Source: Hasllibacter sp963833115
Lineage (GTDB): Bacteria > Pseudomonadota > Alphaproteobacteria > Rhodobacterales > Rhodobacteraceae
Direction: 5' to 3'
NCBI GenBank assembly: GCA_963833115.1
Contig: CAWHWS010000002.1
Span: 186,001-250,000, forward strand
Length of the DNA: 64,000 nt
Below are positions 45,571-53,849 of this stretch, in pieces. Position numbers and translations under genes: made by a program. Under the pieces are notes generated by a model. That model saw only the letters and a program-made list of their open reading frames with translations, was not told where the DNA came from and made no database searches. Within the stretch, counting starts at the first letter, position 1, and the number at the start of each line of letters is the position of its first letter.

Positions 45571-45761
45571 CGGTCGGACCTTCCTGGGACCGCCCAAGGA
45601 TCGGGCGCCGCGCCTCTCGCCGCAAGCGCGACGTGCTGCAATCGGATGACGTCGGGACTCGTCACGCATTCTCTGGACTTTCGGGCTGTTCGTATACCTT
45701 ACCTAAACTAATGTGGCCCGCGCGCCGTCCGCGCGGCAGCCCGACTGAGGAGTTTTCGACG

Positions 45762-45968
45762 ATGTCCTATACGAACCGAACCGACGCCGAGTCCCACCGA
45801 CCCCGCACGGGCATGCGCACCGCCGTCCAGGGCGCCGTCGCCGACGCGCGGGACTGGAGCGACCTCACCACCCGCCTCGAGCCGCTCGGCATCCTCGTCG
45901 AGGTCGAGACCCCGCAGCCGCTCGAGGTCGTGCGCCGTGCCGCCCCCGGTGGCGAATACCACCACTGA
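45762..45968 (+). CDS. Small hypothetical protein
   Basis: 68 aa, not recognised. It is polar, without membrane segments, ending APGGEYHH. GAGGAG sits about 10 nt before ATG 45762. The AT-richer upstream stretch 45660-45720 (containing TATACC and TTACCTAAACTAAT) looks like a promoter and supports real expression. It converges with asd, 21 bp apart. Confidence 0.5.
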   Translation: MSYTNRTDAESHRPRTGMRTAVQGAVADARDWSDLTTRLEPLGILVEVETPQPLEVVRRAAPGGEYHH

Positions 45969-45989
45969 CGGCCCGGTGCCGGGAGGGCG

Positions 45990-47012
45990 TCAGCCCTTCC
46001 GCAGGACCTCGCGCCCCAGGAGCTCTGCGATCTGCACCGCGTTGAGGGCCGCGCCCTTGCGCAGGTTGTCGCTCACGCACCAGAAGTTCAGCCCGCTCTC
46101 GACCGTGGAATCCTGGCGGAGCCGGCTGACGAAGGTGGCGAAGTCGCCCACGCATTCGATCGGGCTGACGTAGCCGCCGTCCTCGCGCTTGTCGATCACC
46201 ATGACGCCCGGCGCCTCGCGCAGGATGTCGCGCGCCTCGTCCTCGTCGAGCACGTCCTCGAACTCGACGTTGATCGCCTCCGAATGGCCGACGAAGACGG
46301 GCACCCGAACGCAGGTGGCGGCGACCTTGATGGCGGGATCGAGGATCTTCTTCGTCTCGACCACCATCTTCCACTCCTCGGTGGTGGTCCCGTCCTCCAT
46401 GAAGTCCCCGATCTGCGGGATCACGTTGAAGGCGATCTGCTTCTGGAAGGTCTTGGGCGGCTTGGAATCGGTCGGGTTGTAGATGCTCTTGGTCTGGTCC
46501 CAGAGCTCGTCGATCCCCGCCTTCCCGGCGCCGGACACCGACTGGTAGGTGCTCACCACCACGCGCCTGATCCGCGCGCGGTCGTGCAGCGGCTTGAGCG
46601 CGACCACCATCTGCGCGGTCGAGCAGTTGGGGTTCGCGATGATGTTCTTCTTGGCGTAGCCGTGGATCGCCTGCGGGTTCACCTCCGGCACGATGAGCGG
46701 GATGTCGGGGTCGGTGCGGTAGAGCGACGAGTTGTCGATCACCACGCACCCCGCCTTGGCGGCCTTGGGCGCGTGCACCTTCGTCGCCTCGGACCCGATG
46801 GCGAAGAGCGCCATGTCCCAGCCGGCCCAGTCGAACCCCTCGATGTCCTTCGTCCTGAGGGTGCGGTCCCCGAAGCTCACCTCGGTGCCGAGCGAGCGGC
46901 GCGAGGCGAGGACGGCGATCTCGTCCACCGGGAAGCCCCGCTCGGCGAGGATGTTCAGCATCTCGTGGCCCACGTTGCCCGTGGCGCCCGCGACGACGAT
47001 TCGATAACCCAA
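45990..47012 (-). CDS. asd: Aspartate-semialdehyde dehydrogenase
   Basis: 340 aa; reduces aspartyl phosphate to the semialdehyde on the lysine/threonine/methionine/DAP route. NADP-binding GYRIVVAGATGNVG, catalytic Cys in NIIANPNCSTAQMV, and active-site GHSEAINVEFE are present. The start is placed at TTG 47012, because AAGGAG lies 7 nt before it and homologues begin MGYR; an ATG at 47030 would put that ribosome-binding site inside the gene. With lysA (8.7 kb) it is the second lysine-pathway gene in the window. Confidence 0.95.
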   Translation of the reverse strand: MGYRIVVAGATGNVGHEMLNILAERGFPVDEIAVLASRRSLGTEVSFGDRTLRTKDIEGFDWAGWDMALFAIGSEATKVHAPKAAKAGCVVIDNSSLYRTDPDIPLIVPEVNPQAIHGYAKKNIIANPNCSTAQMVVALKPLHDRARIRRVVVSTYQSVSGAGKAGIDELWDQTKSIYNPTDSKPPKTFQKQIAFNVIPQIGDFMEDGTTTEEWKMVVETKKILDPAIKVAATCVRVPVFVGHSEAINVEFEDVLDEDEARDILREAPGVMVIDKREDGGYVSPIECVGDFATFVSRLRQDSTVESGLNFWCVSDNLRKGAALNAVQIAELLGREVLRKG

Positions 47013-47102
47013 CGGACGGCTCCTTGTCATGAGTCCGCGCGCCTTACGCCGCGGCGCCGCGATGCGCCACCCGCCGGCCTTCCGGTCCGGCGCCGAACGC
47101 CC

Positions 47103-47108
47103 TAGCCT
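47103..47108 (+). promoter_or_regulatory. Candidate -10 element (leaderless) for the BciB-like gene
   Basis: TAGCCT lies in TAG-N9-GTG spacing before the start at 47115, the same geometry as at zapE and the CPBP protease gene. Confidence 0.35.
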
Positions 47109-47114
47109 GCAGGC

Positions 47115-48338
47115 GTGCTCGTCCTGACCGATCCGCCCCCCGCCGCGCCGCGCGGCCTGTGCACCGATTGCGGGCTGTCGCGCCTGCCCAGCGCCCGCGA
47201 CTGCGGCACCGCCTGCCAGTTCATCCGCCCGGACTATCCGGGGCTGGAGGCCTCGGTGCACGGCCGCGCGGCGGAGGCCACGGGGGACGAGTCCTTCTTC
47301 GGCGTGCACCTCGCCATGCACCGCGCCGCGCTGCGCGACCCGGCGCCGGGCGCCCAGTGGACCGGCATCGCCACCCGCCTCGCCCAGCGGGCGCTCGAGA
47401 CCGGGGCGGTCGACGCCGTCCTGACCGTGGTGCCGGCCGCCGAGGACCGCTGGCGCCCCGTCCCGGCCCTGATCACCGACCCGGCCGACATGGCCCGCGC
47501 GCGGGGCATGCGCATGGGCTACGCGCCGGTCCTGGCGCTCCTGAAGCCCGCCGCCGAGGCCGGGCATCGCCGCATCGCCGTGGTCGGCATCCCCTGCCAG
47601 GTCCATGCGCTGCGGAAGATCGAGGCGTCCCTCGGCTTCGAGAGCGTGACCGTCATCGGCACGCCCTGCTCGGACAACACCACCACCGCCAACTTCCACG
47701 CCTTCCTCGCCCGGCTGGACCCCGCGCCCGAGACGATCTCCTACCTCGAGTTCCGCCCGGACTACCGGGTCGAGATACGCCACGACGACGGGCGCGTGCG
47801 CACGGTGCCGTTCCTGAAGCTGCCGCTGTCGGACCTGCCGGCGGACTTCTTCCCCCTGACCTGCCGGTCCTGCGTGGACTACTCGAACCGCCTGTCGGAC
47901 GTGACGGTGGGCTACATGGCCGGCACCGGCGCGCAGTGGGTGATCGTGCGCAACGCGCGCGGGCGGGCGCTGGTGGATGCGCTGGGGGAGGAGATCGCGC
48001 TGGAGGCGCCGGGCTCGCGGGGCCGCCGCGCGGCAGCCGTCGCGGGCTTCGTCGCCAACACGCGGCGGGCGGCGGGCGGCCTGCCGCTCCGGCGGATGCC
48101 CGGCTGGGCGCGGCCCATCGTCGCCTGGCTGCAACCCCGGATCGGCCCGAGGGGCCTGGAGTTCGCGCGCGCGCGGATCGAGATGAAGGCGGCCGAGAGC
48201 GTCCTGCACCTGCGCCGCGAGCTGCCGGCCCGCATGAAATGGATGATTCCGGTCCACATCTGGCGCCAGGCCGCCCCCTACGGGATCGCGCCCGAGGCGG
48301 CGGAGCGCCCGGTCAGCGAAGCGCCACCGAAAGCGTGA
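47115..48338 (+). CDS. Coenzyme F420 hydrogenase/dehydrogenase beta-subunit family protein (BciB-like)
   Basis: 407 aa iron-sulfur flavoprotein-type enzyme. Cysteine sets are C16/C19 (LCTDCGLS), C30/C34 (RDCGTACQFIRPDYP), GIPCQVHALRK, GTPCSDNTTT and LTCRSCVDYSNRLSD, enough for two [4Fe-4S] clusters. The overall layout resembles BciB, the ferredoxin-dependent 8-vinyl reductase of (bacterio)chlorophyll synthesis, but relatives with other roles exist and no other pigment gene is in the window. The last 26 bp overlap the convergent tonB gene. It starts with GTG. Confidence 0.75.
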   Translation: MLVLTDPPPAAPRGLCTDCGLSRLPSARDCGTACQFIRPDYPGLEASVHGRAAEATGDESFFGVHLAMHRAALRDPAPGAQWTGIATRLAQRALETGAVDAVLTVVPAAEDRWRPVPALITDPADMARARGMRMGYAPVLALLKPAAEAGHRRIAVVGIPCQVHALRKIEASLGFESVTVIGTPCSDNTTTANFHAFLARLDPAPETISYLEFRPDYRVEIRHDDGRVRTVPFLKLPLSDLPADFFPLTCRSCVDYSNRLSDVTVGYMAGTGAQWVIVRNARGRALVDALGEEIALEAPGSRGRRAAAVAGFVANTRRAAGGLPLRRMPGWARPIVAWLQPRIGPRGLEFARARIEMKAAESVLHLRRELPARMKWMIPVHIWRQAAPYGIAPEAAERPVSEAPPKA

Positions 48339-49350
48339 ACCCGTGGCGCGGCCCGGCCCCGGCCGGCGCTGGCGGCACCCGGCCCACCGCCATCGCCGCG
48401 CGCGCCACCGCCCGGTCGACGCTGGCGTCCCCAGACGAGGCGACCACCGCCACCTGGGCGATCCGGCCCGCATCCGTGACCGCGATGCGCAGGCCGACGC
48501 GCCCCGACCCGCGCGGCCGGCGCAGCCCGCCGCGCAGCGCCCGGCCGACCGAGGCGCGCCAGGCGTCCATCGCGCCTGCCTCGGCGCCCGTCCGGCCCGG
48601 CGCCGCGCCCCCGCCCGCCCCGCTCGCCGCCTGCCCGGCCCCGGCGGCCCGCCGGGCCGGGGCGGCGGCGCGGGGCGCGTCCGCCGGGCGCGCCGTCCGC
48701 GCGCGCCGGTCCGGCATCGCCGCCGGACGCGGGGAGGTGGAGGGCGCCGTCGTCCGCACCGGGGCCGGCGGGGGCGCGGCGGATGGAGGTTCGGGCACGT
48801 CGGCCGGGACGGGCGGCGAGGGCGGCACGCCGGGGGCGGCCGGAGCCGCCGGAGCGGGCGGCGCCGGCGGAGCGGCGGGAGCGCCCGGCGCCGGCGGCGC
48901 GGCGGGCGAGGGCGGGTCCGGCGGCGTGCCCGGACGCGGTGGCGAGGGCGCCGCGAGGGTCGGCGCGGCCGCGCCCGGCATCCCCAAGCGCAGCGCCGCC
49001 GGGGCCGCCGGGGCCGCGAAACCCCCGCCCGATGCCGGCGCGGGGGCAAGCGGCCCCTCGCCCCGTGCCGGGGGCGCCGGAGCCGGGCTCGACGGCGGCA
49101 GGACGGCGCGCGCCGTCTCGGGCGGAGGCGCCTGAGCCGCCGACGGCGCCGCGCGTCCCACCTCCGGCGCCGCGCGCCAGGTCCGCGCCAGGGCCGCGAG
49201 GGCCGGGTCCGCCGCCGCCATCGTCACCGCGCCCTCCCCGCCCGCGCCGACGCGCCCCGCCGGCGCGCCCGCCGGCAACCCAAGGAGCGCGGCCCCGTGG
49301 AGCCCAAGCGCCAGCGCGCCGAAGGCCGCCGCCTCCGCCAGCGCCCTCAT
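48313..49350 (-). CDS. tonB: TonB-family energy transducer
   Basis: 345 aa. One N-terminal membrane helix (about residues 5-27), a long Ala/Pro-rich periplasmic linker (about 60-255, with many PPAP-type runs), and a C-terminal TonB_C domain (about 258-345: AWRASVGRALRGGLRRPRGSG, VGLRIAVTDAGRIAQVAVVASSG). It carries proton-motive energy from ExbB/ExbD to the outer-membrane receptor. It is the last gene of the cobalamin operon; ATGA overlaps the upstream exbD. It ends 26 bp inside the convergent BciB-like gene. Confidence 0.9.
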   Translation of the reverse strand: MRALAEAAAFGALALGLHGAALLGLPAGAPAGRVGAGGEGAVTMAAADPALAALARTWRAAPEVGRAAPSAAQAPPPETARAVLPPSSPAPAPPARGEGPLAPAPASGGGFAAPAAPAALRLGMPGAAAPTLAAPSPPRPGTPPDPPSPAAPPAPGAPAAPPAPPAPAAPAAPGVPPSPPVPADVPEPPSAAPPPAPVRTTAPSTSPRPAAMPDRRARTARPADAPRAAAPARRAAGAGQAASGAGGGAAPGRTGAEAGAMDAWRASVGRALRGGLRRPRGSGRVGLRIAVTDAGRIAQVAVVASSGDASVDRAVARAAMAVGRVPPAPAGAGPRHGFTLSVALR

Positions 49351-49724
49351 CGCGGCCGGACCTCCAGCTCGACGCGCCCCGCCCCGGCGAGCCGGGGCAG
49401 GATCTCCGCCAGCAGGTCCGCCGGCGCGCCCGCATCCGCCCGCAGGAGGACCGGGCCCTCCCCCAGCGCCAGCGCCGCGAGGGCCGCCTCCCCGAGGGCG
49501 CCGCCGAAGGCGATCGTGCCGGCCGCGTCCAGCTCCACCACCCGCGCCGCGTCGCCCGGCGCCCGCCCCGCCCCGGAGGGCGGCGTCACCTCGAGGGCGG
49601 CGGGCGGCGCGATCCGCGCGGTCAGGAGGAAGAAGATCAGCAGGAGGAACGCCACGTTGACCGTCGGCAGGGCCGCGTCCGCCGGCGCCCGGCGCCGGGG
49701 CGGCGGCAGGAGCGACCCCCTCAC
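49347..49724 (-). CDS. exbD: ExbD/TolR family protein, second copy
   Basis: 125 aa from GTG 49724. Basic N-terminus, one membrane helix (VNVAFLLLIFFLLTARI, about 22-38), and a periplasmic ExbD domain ending GAGRVELEVRPR. The Asp usually present at the helix start is Asn23 here (LPTVNVAFLL where the first copy has LIDVVFLL), so it probably cannot carry protons itself and may act as a structural partner. GTGA overlap upstream, ATGA overlap with tonB downstream. Confidence 0.85.
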   Translation of the reverse strand: MRGSLLPPPRRRAPADAALPTVNVAFLLLIFFLLTARIAPPAALEVTPPSGAGRAPGDAARVVELDAAGTIAFGGALGEAALAALALGEGPVLLRADAGAPADLLAEILPRLAGAGRVELEVRPR

Positions 49725-50089
49725 GGCACCAGCCCCAGCTCCACGATCCCCGCGCCGCGCAGCGCGTCCATCGCGTCCACCAGGCGCTGCACGTCCACCC
49801 CCGGCGCGGCGCGCAGCAGGACCGGACCGCCCCCCGCCGGCATCAGGGGCGCGAGATCCGCCGCCGGATCCGCGGACGGCGCGCCGTTCACCAGCGCCCC
49901 CTCCGGCAGGACCGTCACCAGCCGAGGCGGGCCCTCCCATCCCCCCGCGCCCGTTCCGGTCAGGGGGGCCGCCGCCGGCAGGCCGAAGCGCGAGGCCAGC
50001 ATGAAGAACACCAGGAGGAGGAACACCACGTCGATCAGGGGCGTGAGCCCCGGGCGGCGCGCCCGCCGGGAGGCCGCGGGCAGGATCAC
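49721..50089 (-). CDS. exbD: ExbD/TolR family protein, first copy
   Basis: 122 aa from GTG 50089. The helix carries the expected proton-relay aspartate (LTPLIDVVFLLLVFFMLASRF), followed by a periplasmic domain with PVLLRAAPGVDVQRLVDAMDALRGAGI. It works with ExbB as the stator-like proton channel that energises TonB. Both ends overlap neighbours by GTGA. The adjacent second copy lacks the aspartate. Confidence 0.9.
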   Translation of the reverse strand: MILPAASRRARRPGLTPLIDVVFLLLVFFMLASRFGLPAAAPLTGTGAGGWEGPPRLVTVLPEGALVNGAPSADPAADLAPLMPAGGGPVLLRAAPGVDVQRLVDAMDALRGAGIVELGLVP

Positions 50090-50658
50090 GGCGCCGCCCG
50101 CAGCGCCCGCGCGGCGATGTCCTCCATGTCCGCCTGCGCGGCCTCGGCCACCGCCTCGAACCATGTGAGGAACGCGGTCGCCGGGATCGCCACCGCCATG
50201 CCGGCCGCGGTGGTCAGGAGCGCCTCCCAGATGCCGCCGGCCAGCACCGCGGGGTCCGCCCCCGCGCCCGCCTCCTGCAGCGCGCGGAAGGCCGCGATCA
50301 TGCCCAGCACCGTGCCCAGGAGGCCCAGGAGCGGCGCCACCGTCGCGATCGTCTCCAGCGGGCGCAGGCCGGCGCGCATCCGCGCGAGCTCGGCGCGGGC
50401 CACGCGCGCGGTCTCCTCGCGCGCGTCGTTCGGGGCCATCGCGGCCCGCGCGCCCAGCGCCGCCCGCGCCACCACGGAGCGCGGGTCGCCCCCGCCCCCG
50501 TCCGCCCCGCGCAGCGCCGCCTCGGCCGGGGCGCGCCGCCAGGCGCCCATGCGCGCCAGCCGCCAGAGCTTCCACAGCACCAGCGCCAGGCCCAGCACCG
50601 AGAGCGCCGCGATCGCCCAGAGCGCCGGCCCCCCGCGGATCAGGGCGTCCACGGTCAT
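50086..50658 (-). CDS. exbB: ExbB/MotA/TolQ family proton channel protein
   Basis: 190 aa with three membrane helices (about residues 10-30, 108-135 and 143-168). LETIATVAPLLGLLGTVLGMIAAF and ALLTTAAGMAVAIPATAFLTWFEA are the conserved channel helices. It forms the pentameric channel around ExbD. The start ATG 50658 overlaps the cbiZ stop (ATGA), placing it firmly in the cobalamin operon. Confidence 0.92.
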   Translation of the reverse strand: MTVDALIRGGPALWAIAALSVLGLALVLWKLWRLARMGAWRRAPAEAALRGADGGGGDPRSVVARAALGARAAMAPNDAREETARVARAELARMRAGLRPLETIATVAPLLGLLGTVLGMIAAFRALQEAGAGADPAVLAGGIWEALLTTAAGMAVAIPATAFLTWFEAVAEAAQADMEDIAARALRAAP

Positions 50659-51290
50659 CGCGTCATCTCCATCCAGTCGGCCACGCCCCGCGCCACGGCC
50701 GCGAACGCCGCCCGCCCCGCCGCCTCGCCGAGGGCCGTGTGCATCCCGGCATGGCGCGCCTCCCCCGCCGGGGCCGCGACCAGGAGGCAGTCGGTCCCGG
50801 TGCCCGTCGCGGCGCCCCCGGGGAGGCGCGGCCCGCCCTCCATCACCGCGGCGGTGCGGGCCTGCGCCGCGAGGCTCAGCACCTCGACCAGCGCCCCGTC
50901 CGAGAGCGGCGCGTCCAGGACCAGCGCCACGTTGATCGTCCCCAGGGCCGCCGGCGCCGCCGAGCGCGCGCCGATCCGCTCGGCGTTGCTCAGGCCGACG
51001 GTCGCGAGCGCCCGCGCGCCCGCCCCCTCCACCCGCGCCTCGCGCAGCACGAAGGCCGAGACGTCCCGCGAGGTGACGAAGCAGGGCCCCGCCCGCCCGG
51101 TGCGCGACAGGTCGGCGGCGAGCCAGGAGGGCACATCGAGATCGGGGCCGAGATCCGCGTCGCGCACCTCGCGCCAATGGACCGCCGCCGCCCAGCCGAA
51201 GCCGGGCGCGTTCAGGCACCAGCCCAACGTCCGCAGGCGCCCCGGCAAGGGCAGGTCCAGCCACGGCCGAGCGAGGCGGGGCGCGCTCAC
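50655..51290 (-). CDS. cbiZ: Adenosylcobinamide amidohydrolase
   Basis: 211 aa from GTG 51290. TVGLSNAERIGARS, GTINVALVLDAPLSDGALVEV, and ATGTGTDCLLVAAP are CbiZ signatures. CbiZ hydrolyses adenosylcobinamide (or pseudo-B12-type corrinoids) to adenosylcobyric acid, so imported incomplete or foreign corrinoids can be rebuilt into the cell's own B12. Its place between the ABC importer and ExbB supports corrinoid, not iron, as the cargo of the operon. Confidence 0.9.
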   Translation of the reverse strand: MSAPRLARPWLDLPLPGRLRTLGWCLNAPGFGWAAAVHWREVRDADLGPDLDVPSWLAADLSRTGRAGPCFVTSRDVSAFVLREARVEGAGARALATVGLSNAERIGARSAAPAALGTINVALVLDAPLSDGALVEVLSLAAQARTAAVMEGGPRLPGGAATGTGTDCLLVAAPAGEARHAGMHTALGEAAGRAAFAAVARGVADWMEMTR

Positions 51291-52033
51291 GCCGCCTCCA
51301 GCGGCATGAGGACCGGCCCGTCCGCCGTGCGCGCGAGATGCGCCCGGATGCCGAACACCGCCCGCAGCCGCTCGGGCGAGAGCACCGCCTCGGGCGCCCC
51401 CGCCGCGACCGCAAGCCCCTCGTGGAGCAGGACCAGCCGCGTGCAGTGCCGCAGCGCGAGCCCCAGGTCGTGCAGCGAGACGAGCACCGCCCGCCCCTCG
51501 GCGGCGAGCGCGGCGAAGGTCGCCATCGCGCCGATCTGACCCGCCGGGTCGAGCCCGGCCACGGGCTCGTCGGCGAGGATCAGGGGCGTCTCCTGCGCCA
51601 GCGCCCGCGCGATCAGGACGCGCCCCTGCTCGCCCCCCGACAGGCGCGTCGCGTCGCGCCCCGCGAGCGCGCCGAGGCCCATGCGCCCCATCGCCGCGTC
51701 CACCGCCGCCGCGTCCGCCGCGCGGTCGCCGGCATGGGGATGGCGGCCGAGGGCCACGACCTCGCGGACGCTCACGGGCCAGGCGATCTCCCGCGACTGG
51801 GGCAGCCAGGCGGCCCGCCGCGCCCGCGCCATCGGCGCCATGGCCGAGAGCGAGGACGCGCCCCCGTGCGGCACCAGGCCCAGCGCGGCGCGCATCAGGG
51901 TCGTCTTGCCCGCGCCGTTCGGCCCGATCAGGCCGACGCACTCGCCCGCCCCCACCATCAAGTCCACGCCCCGCAGCACGTCCCGCCCGCCCAGGCGCAC
52001 GGTCAGCCCACGGGCCTTCAGGAGCGCGCTCAC
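51287..52033 (-). CDS. btuD: Corrinoid ABC transporter ATP-binding protein
   Basis: 248 aa ATPase. Walker A GPNGAGKTTLMRA, Q-loop LPQSREIAWP, signature LSGGEQGRVLIARALA, Walker B LILADEPVAGLD, and H-loop VSLHDLGLALRHC. It is closest in layout to FecE/BtuD-type importers; with the riboswitch and cbiZ the cargo is inferred to be cobalamin. GTG start in the stop codon of the permease. Confidence 0.88.
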   Translation of the reverse strand: MSALLKARGLTVRLGGRDVLRGVDLMVGAGECVGLIGPNGAGKTTLMRAALGLVPHGGASSLSAMAPMARARRAAWLPQSREIAWPVSVREVVALGRHPHAGDRAADAAAVDAAMGRMGLGALAGRDATRLSGGEQGRVLIARALAQETPLILADEPVAGLDPAGQIGAMATFAALAAEGRAVLVSLHDLGLALRHCTRLVLLHEGLAVAAGAPEAVLSPERLRAVFGIRAHLARTADGPVLMPLEAA

Positions 52034-53007
52034 GCCCGGCCCCGCAGGCGCCAGATCAGGTGGAGGAACACCGGCGCCCCGATCAGGGCCATGAGAACCC
52101 CGAGCTTGAGGTCCCGCTCCGGCAGGACCAGCCGCACCGCGATGTCGGCCGCCAGCACCAGCGCCGCGCCCCCCAGCATCGAGGCCGGCAGGAGGGCGCC
52201 CGGCCGCGCGCCCACCAGCGGGCGCAGCACGTGCGGCACCACCAGCCCCGCGAAGCCGATCGCGCCAGCCACCGCCGTGGCGGCCCCGACGCAGGACGCC
52301 GTGCCGAGCACCAGGCGCAGCCGCAGCCGCGCCATCCGCACCCCCATCGCCGCCGCCGCGTCCTCGCCGAGCGTGAGCGCGCCGAGCGCCCGGCGCGTGC
52401 CCAGGAGGAGCGCCCAGCCCGCCAGCACGAAGGGCGCCGCGATCCAGACATGGCTCCAGGACCGGTCCGCGAGGCTCCCCAGCGTCCAGAACACGATCTC
52501 CGCCGCCGCATAGGGGTTGGGCGACAGGTTCAGCGCCAGCGCCGTCAGCGCCCCGGCCAGCGCCGAGACCGCGATCCCCGCCAGGATCAGCGAGAGCGAG
52601 CCGCCCCGGGGGCCCGCGAGCGCGATCACCAGCCCGGTGGACAGCGCCGCGCCCGCCAGCGCGAGTCCCGGCAGGGCCATCGCCGCCGCCGCCGCGAGCC
52701 CGGTCTGCAGCGCGATCACGGCGCCCAGCGCCGCCGCCCCGGTGACGCCGATGAGCCCCGGCTCGGCCAGCGGGTTGCGCAGGTATCCCTGCAGCGCCGC
52801 CCCGGAGAGGCCGAGCGACGCCCCGACCATGATCGCCAGCACCGCCCGCGGCGCCCGTATCTCCCGCATCACGAGGGTCAGCGGCGTGCCGTCCCCCACC
52901 GTCAGCGCGCGCAGCGCCGCGCCCGGCGTCGCCCCCGCCGGCCCGATCAGGAGCGAGGCCGCCGCCAGCGCCGCCACCAGCGCGGCGAGGGCGGCCAGCA
53001 GCCTCAC
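52030..53007 (-). CDS. btuC: Corrinoid ABC transporter permease (FecCD/BtuC family)
   Basis: 325 aa, about ten membrane helices. REIRAPRAVLAIMVGASLGLSG and GYLRNPLAEPGLIGVTGAAALG are conserved FecCD/BtuC motifs; the ATPase-contact region is GAIGFAGLVVPHVLR. It forms the inner-membrane channel dimer for corrinoid uptake. GTG start overlaps the binding-protein stop (GTGA). Confidence 0.9.
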   Translation of the reverse strand: MRLLAALAALVAALAAASLLIGPAGATPGAALRALTVGDGTPLTLVMREIRAPRAVLAIMVGASLGLSGAALQGYLRNPLAEPGLIGVTGAAALGAVIALQTGLAAAAAMALPGLALAGAALSTGLVIALAGPRGGSLSLILAGIAVSALAGALTALALNLSPNPYAAAEIVFWTLGSLADRSWSHVWIAAPFVLAGWALLLGTRRALGALTLGEDAAAAMGVRMARLRLRLVLGTASCVGAATAVAGAIGFAGLVVPHVLRPLVGARPGALLPASMLGGAALVLAADIAVRLVLPERDLKLGVLMALIGAPVFLHLIWRLRGRA

Positions 53008-53849
53008 GGTCCCGCCGCCGCGCGCCGGGCGTCCGCCAGCGCCCCGACCGCGCGCAGGACGGATGGCAGGCCGCACACCCAGTCCGCCCCCGAGGACAGG
53101 CGGGCCGGCGCGCCGCGCAGGGCCGGATGCGCCGTGACCGCCTCGGCCTCCGACGCACCGGGATAGGGCGCGCCCGAGACGATCACCTCCGGCGCGCCCA
53201 TCACCAGCGCCTCCAGCGGCAGGCGGCCGCCGGCGTCCATCCCGAGCTCGGCCGCGAGGTTGCGCAGGCCCGCGGCCGCCAGCATGTCCGCGGACAGCGT
53301 GCCCGCGCCCAGCGTGTATCCGTTCGCGTGCCAGAGCGCGGCCAGCGGCGCGCCCTCGCCCGGCGGGGAGGCGAGCGCCGCGAGATCCGCCTCGAAGCGC
53401 GCCGCCGCCGCCGCCCCGGCCTCCGCGCGGCCGAGCACCGCGCCCATCCGGCGCAGGTTCGCCGCGACGTCCGCCAGGGATGTCTCCGGCGCAAAGCGCG
53501 CCACCGGCACGCCGAGCCGCTCCAGCATCCCGGCCGATGCCGAAGGCGACCACGTCCCCGCCAGCACGAGGTCCGGGCGCAGGAGGAACACCTCCTCCGC
53601 CGCGCCGGAATTGCGCGGATAGCCCGCGAGCGCGCCGTGCATCGCGGCCGCGCGCGGATCGTCCGCCAGCCGCGACACCGAGATCAGCGCGTCCGGCGCC
53701 ACGATCGCCGCGAGCTGGTCGGTGCACAGGTTCACCGACACCACCCGCGACGGCTGCGCCGGGGCCGGACCGGCGGCGGCCAGGAGCGCCCCGAGGACGA
53801 GCCCGGCGCTCCGGCGCCCGGCGGGCCGGGGGCCCCTAGAACGCCGCAC
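53004..53849 (-). CDS. btuF: Corrinoid ABC transporter substrate-binding protein
   Basis: 281 aa with a signal peptide (residues 1 to about 31, ending GPAPAQ). The helical-backbone binding fold has VVSVNLCTDQLAAIVAP, RPDLVLAGTWSPSASAGML and LWHANGYTLGAGTL, like BtuF/FepB-type proteins. It captures corrinoid in the periplasm for BtuCD. It starts with GTG 53849, overlapping the receptor's end by 14 bp. Confidence 0.87.
   Translation of the reverse strand: MRRSRGPRPAGRRSAGLVLGALLAAAGPAPAQPSRVVSVNLCTDQLAAIVAPDALISVSRLADDPRAAAMHGALAGYPRNSGAAEEVFLLRPDLVLAGTWSPSASAGMLERLGVPVARFAPETSLADVAANLRRMGAVLGRAEAGAAAAARFEADLAALASPPGEGAPLAALWHANGYTLGAGTLSADMLAAAGLRNLAAELGMDAGGRLPLEALVMGAPEVIVSGAPYPGASEAEAVTAHPALRGAPARLSSGADWVCGLPSVLRAVGALADARRAAAGP

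Noticed and set aside
47013..47030. ATG 47030 as the asd start
   Set aside because: It would place the AAGGAG ribosome-binding site inside the gene and add six residues not seen in the family.
51287..53849. Iron-siderophore or heme transporter for the FecCD-type ABC genes
   Set aside because: Sequence alone would allow it, but the cobalamin riboswitch and cbiZ in the same coupled operon point to corrinoids.
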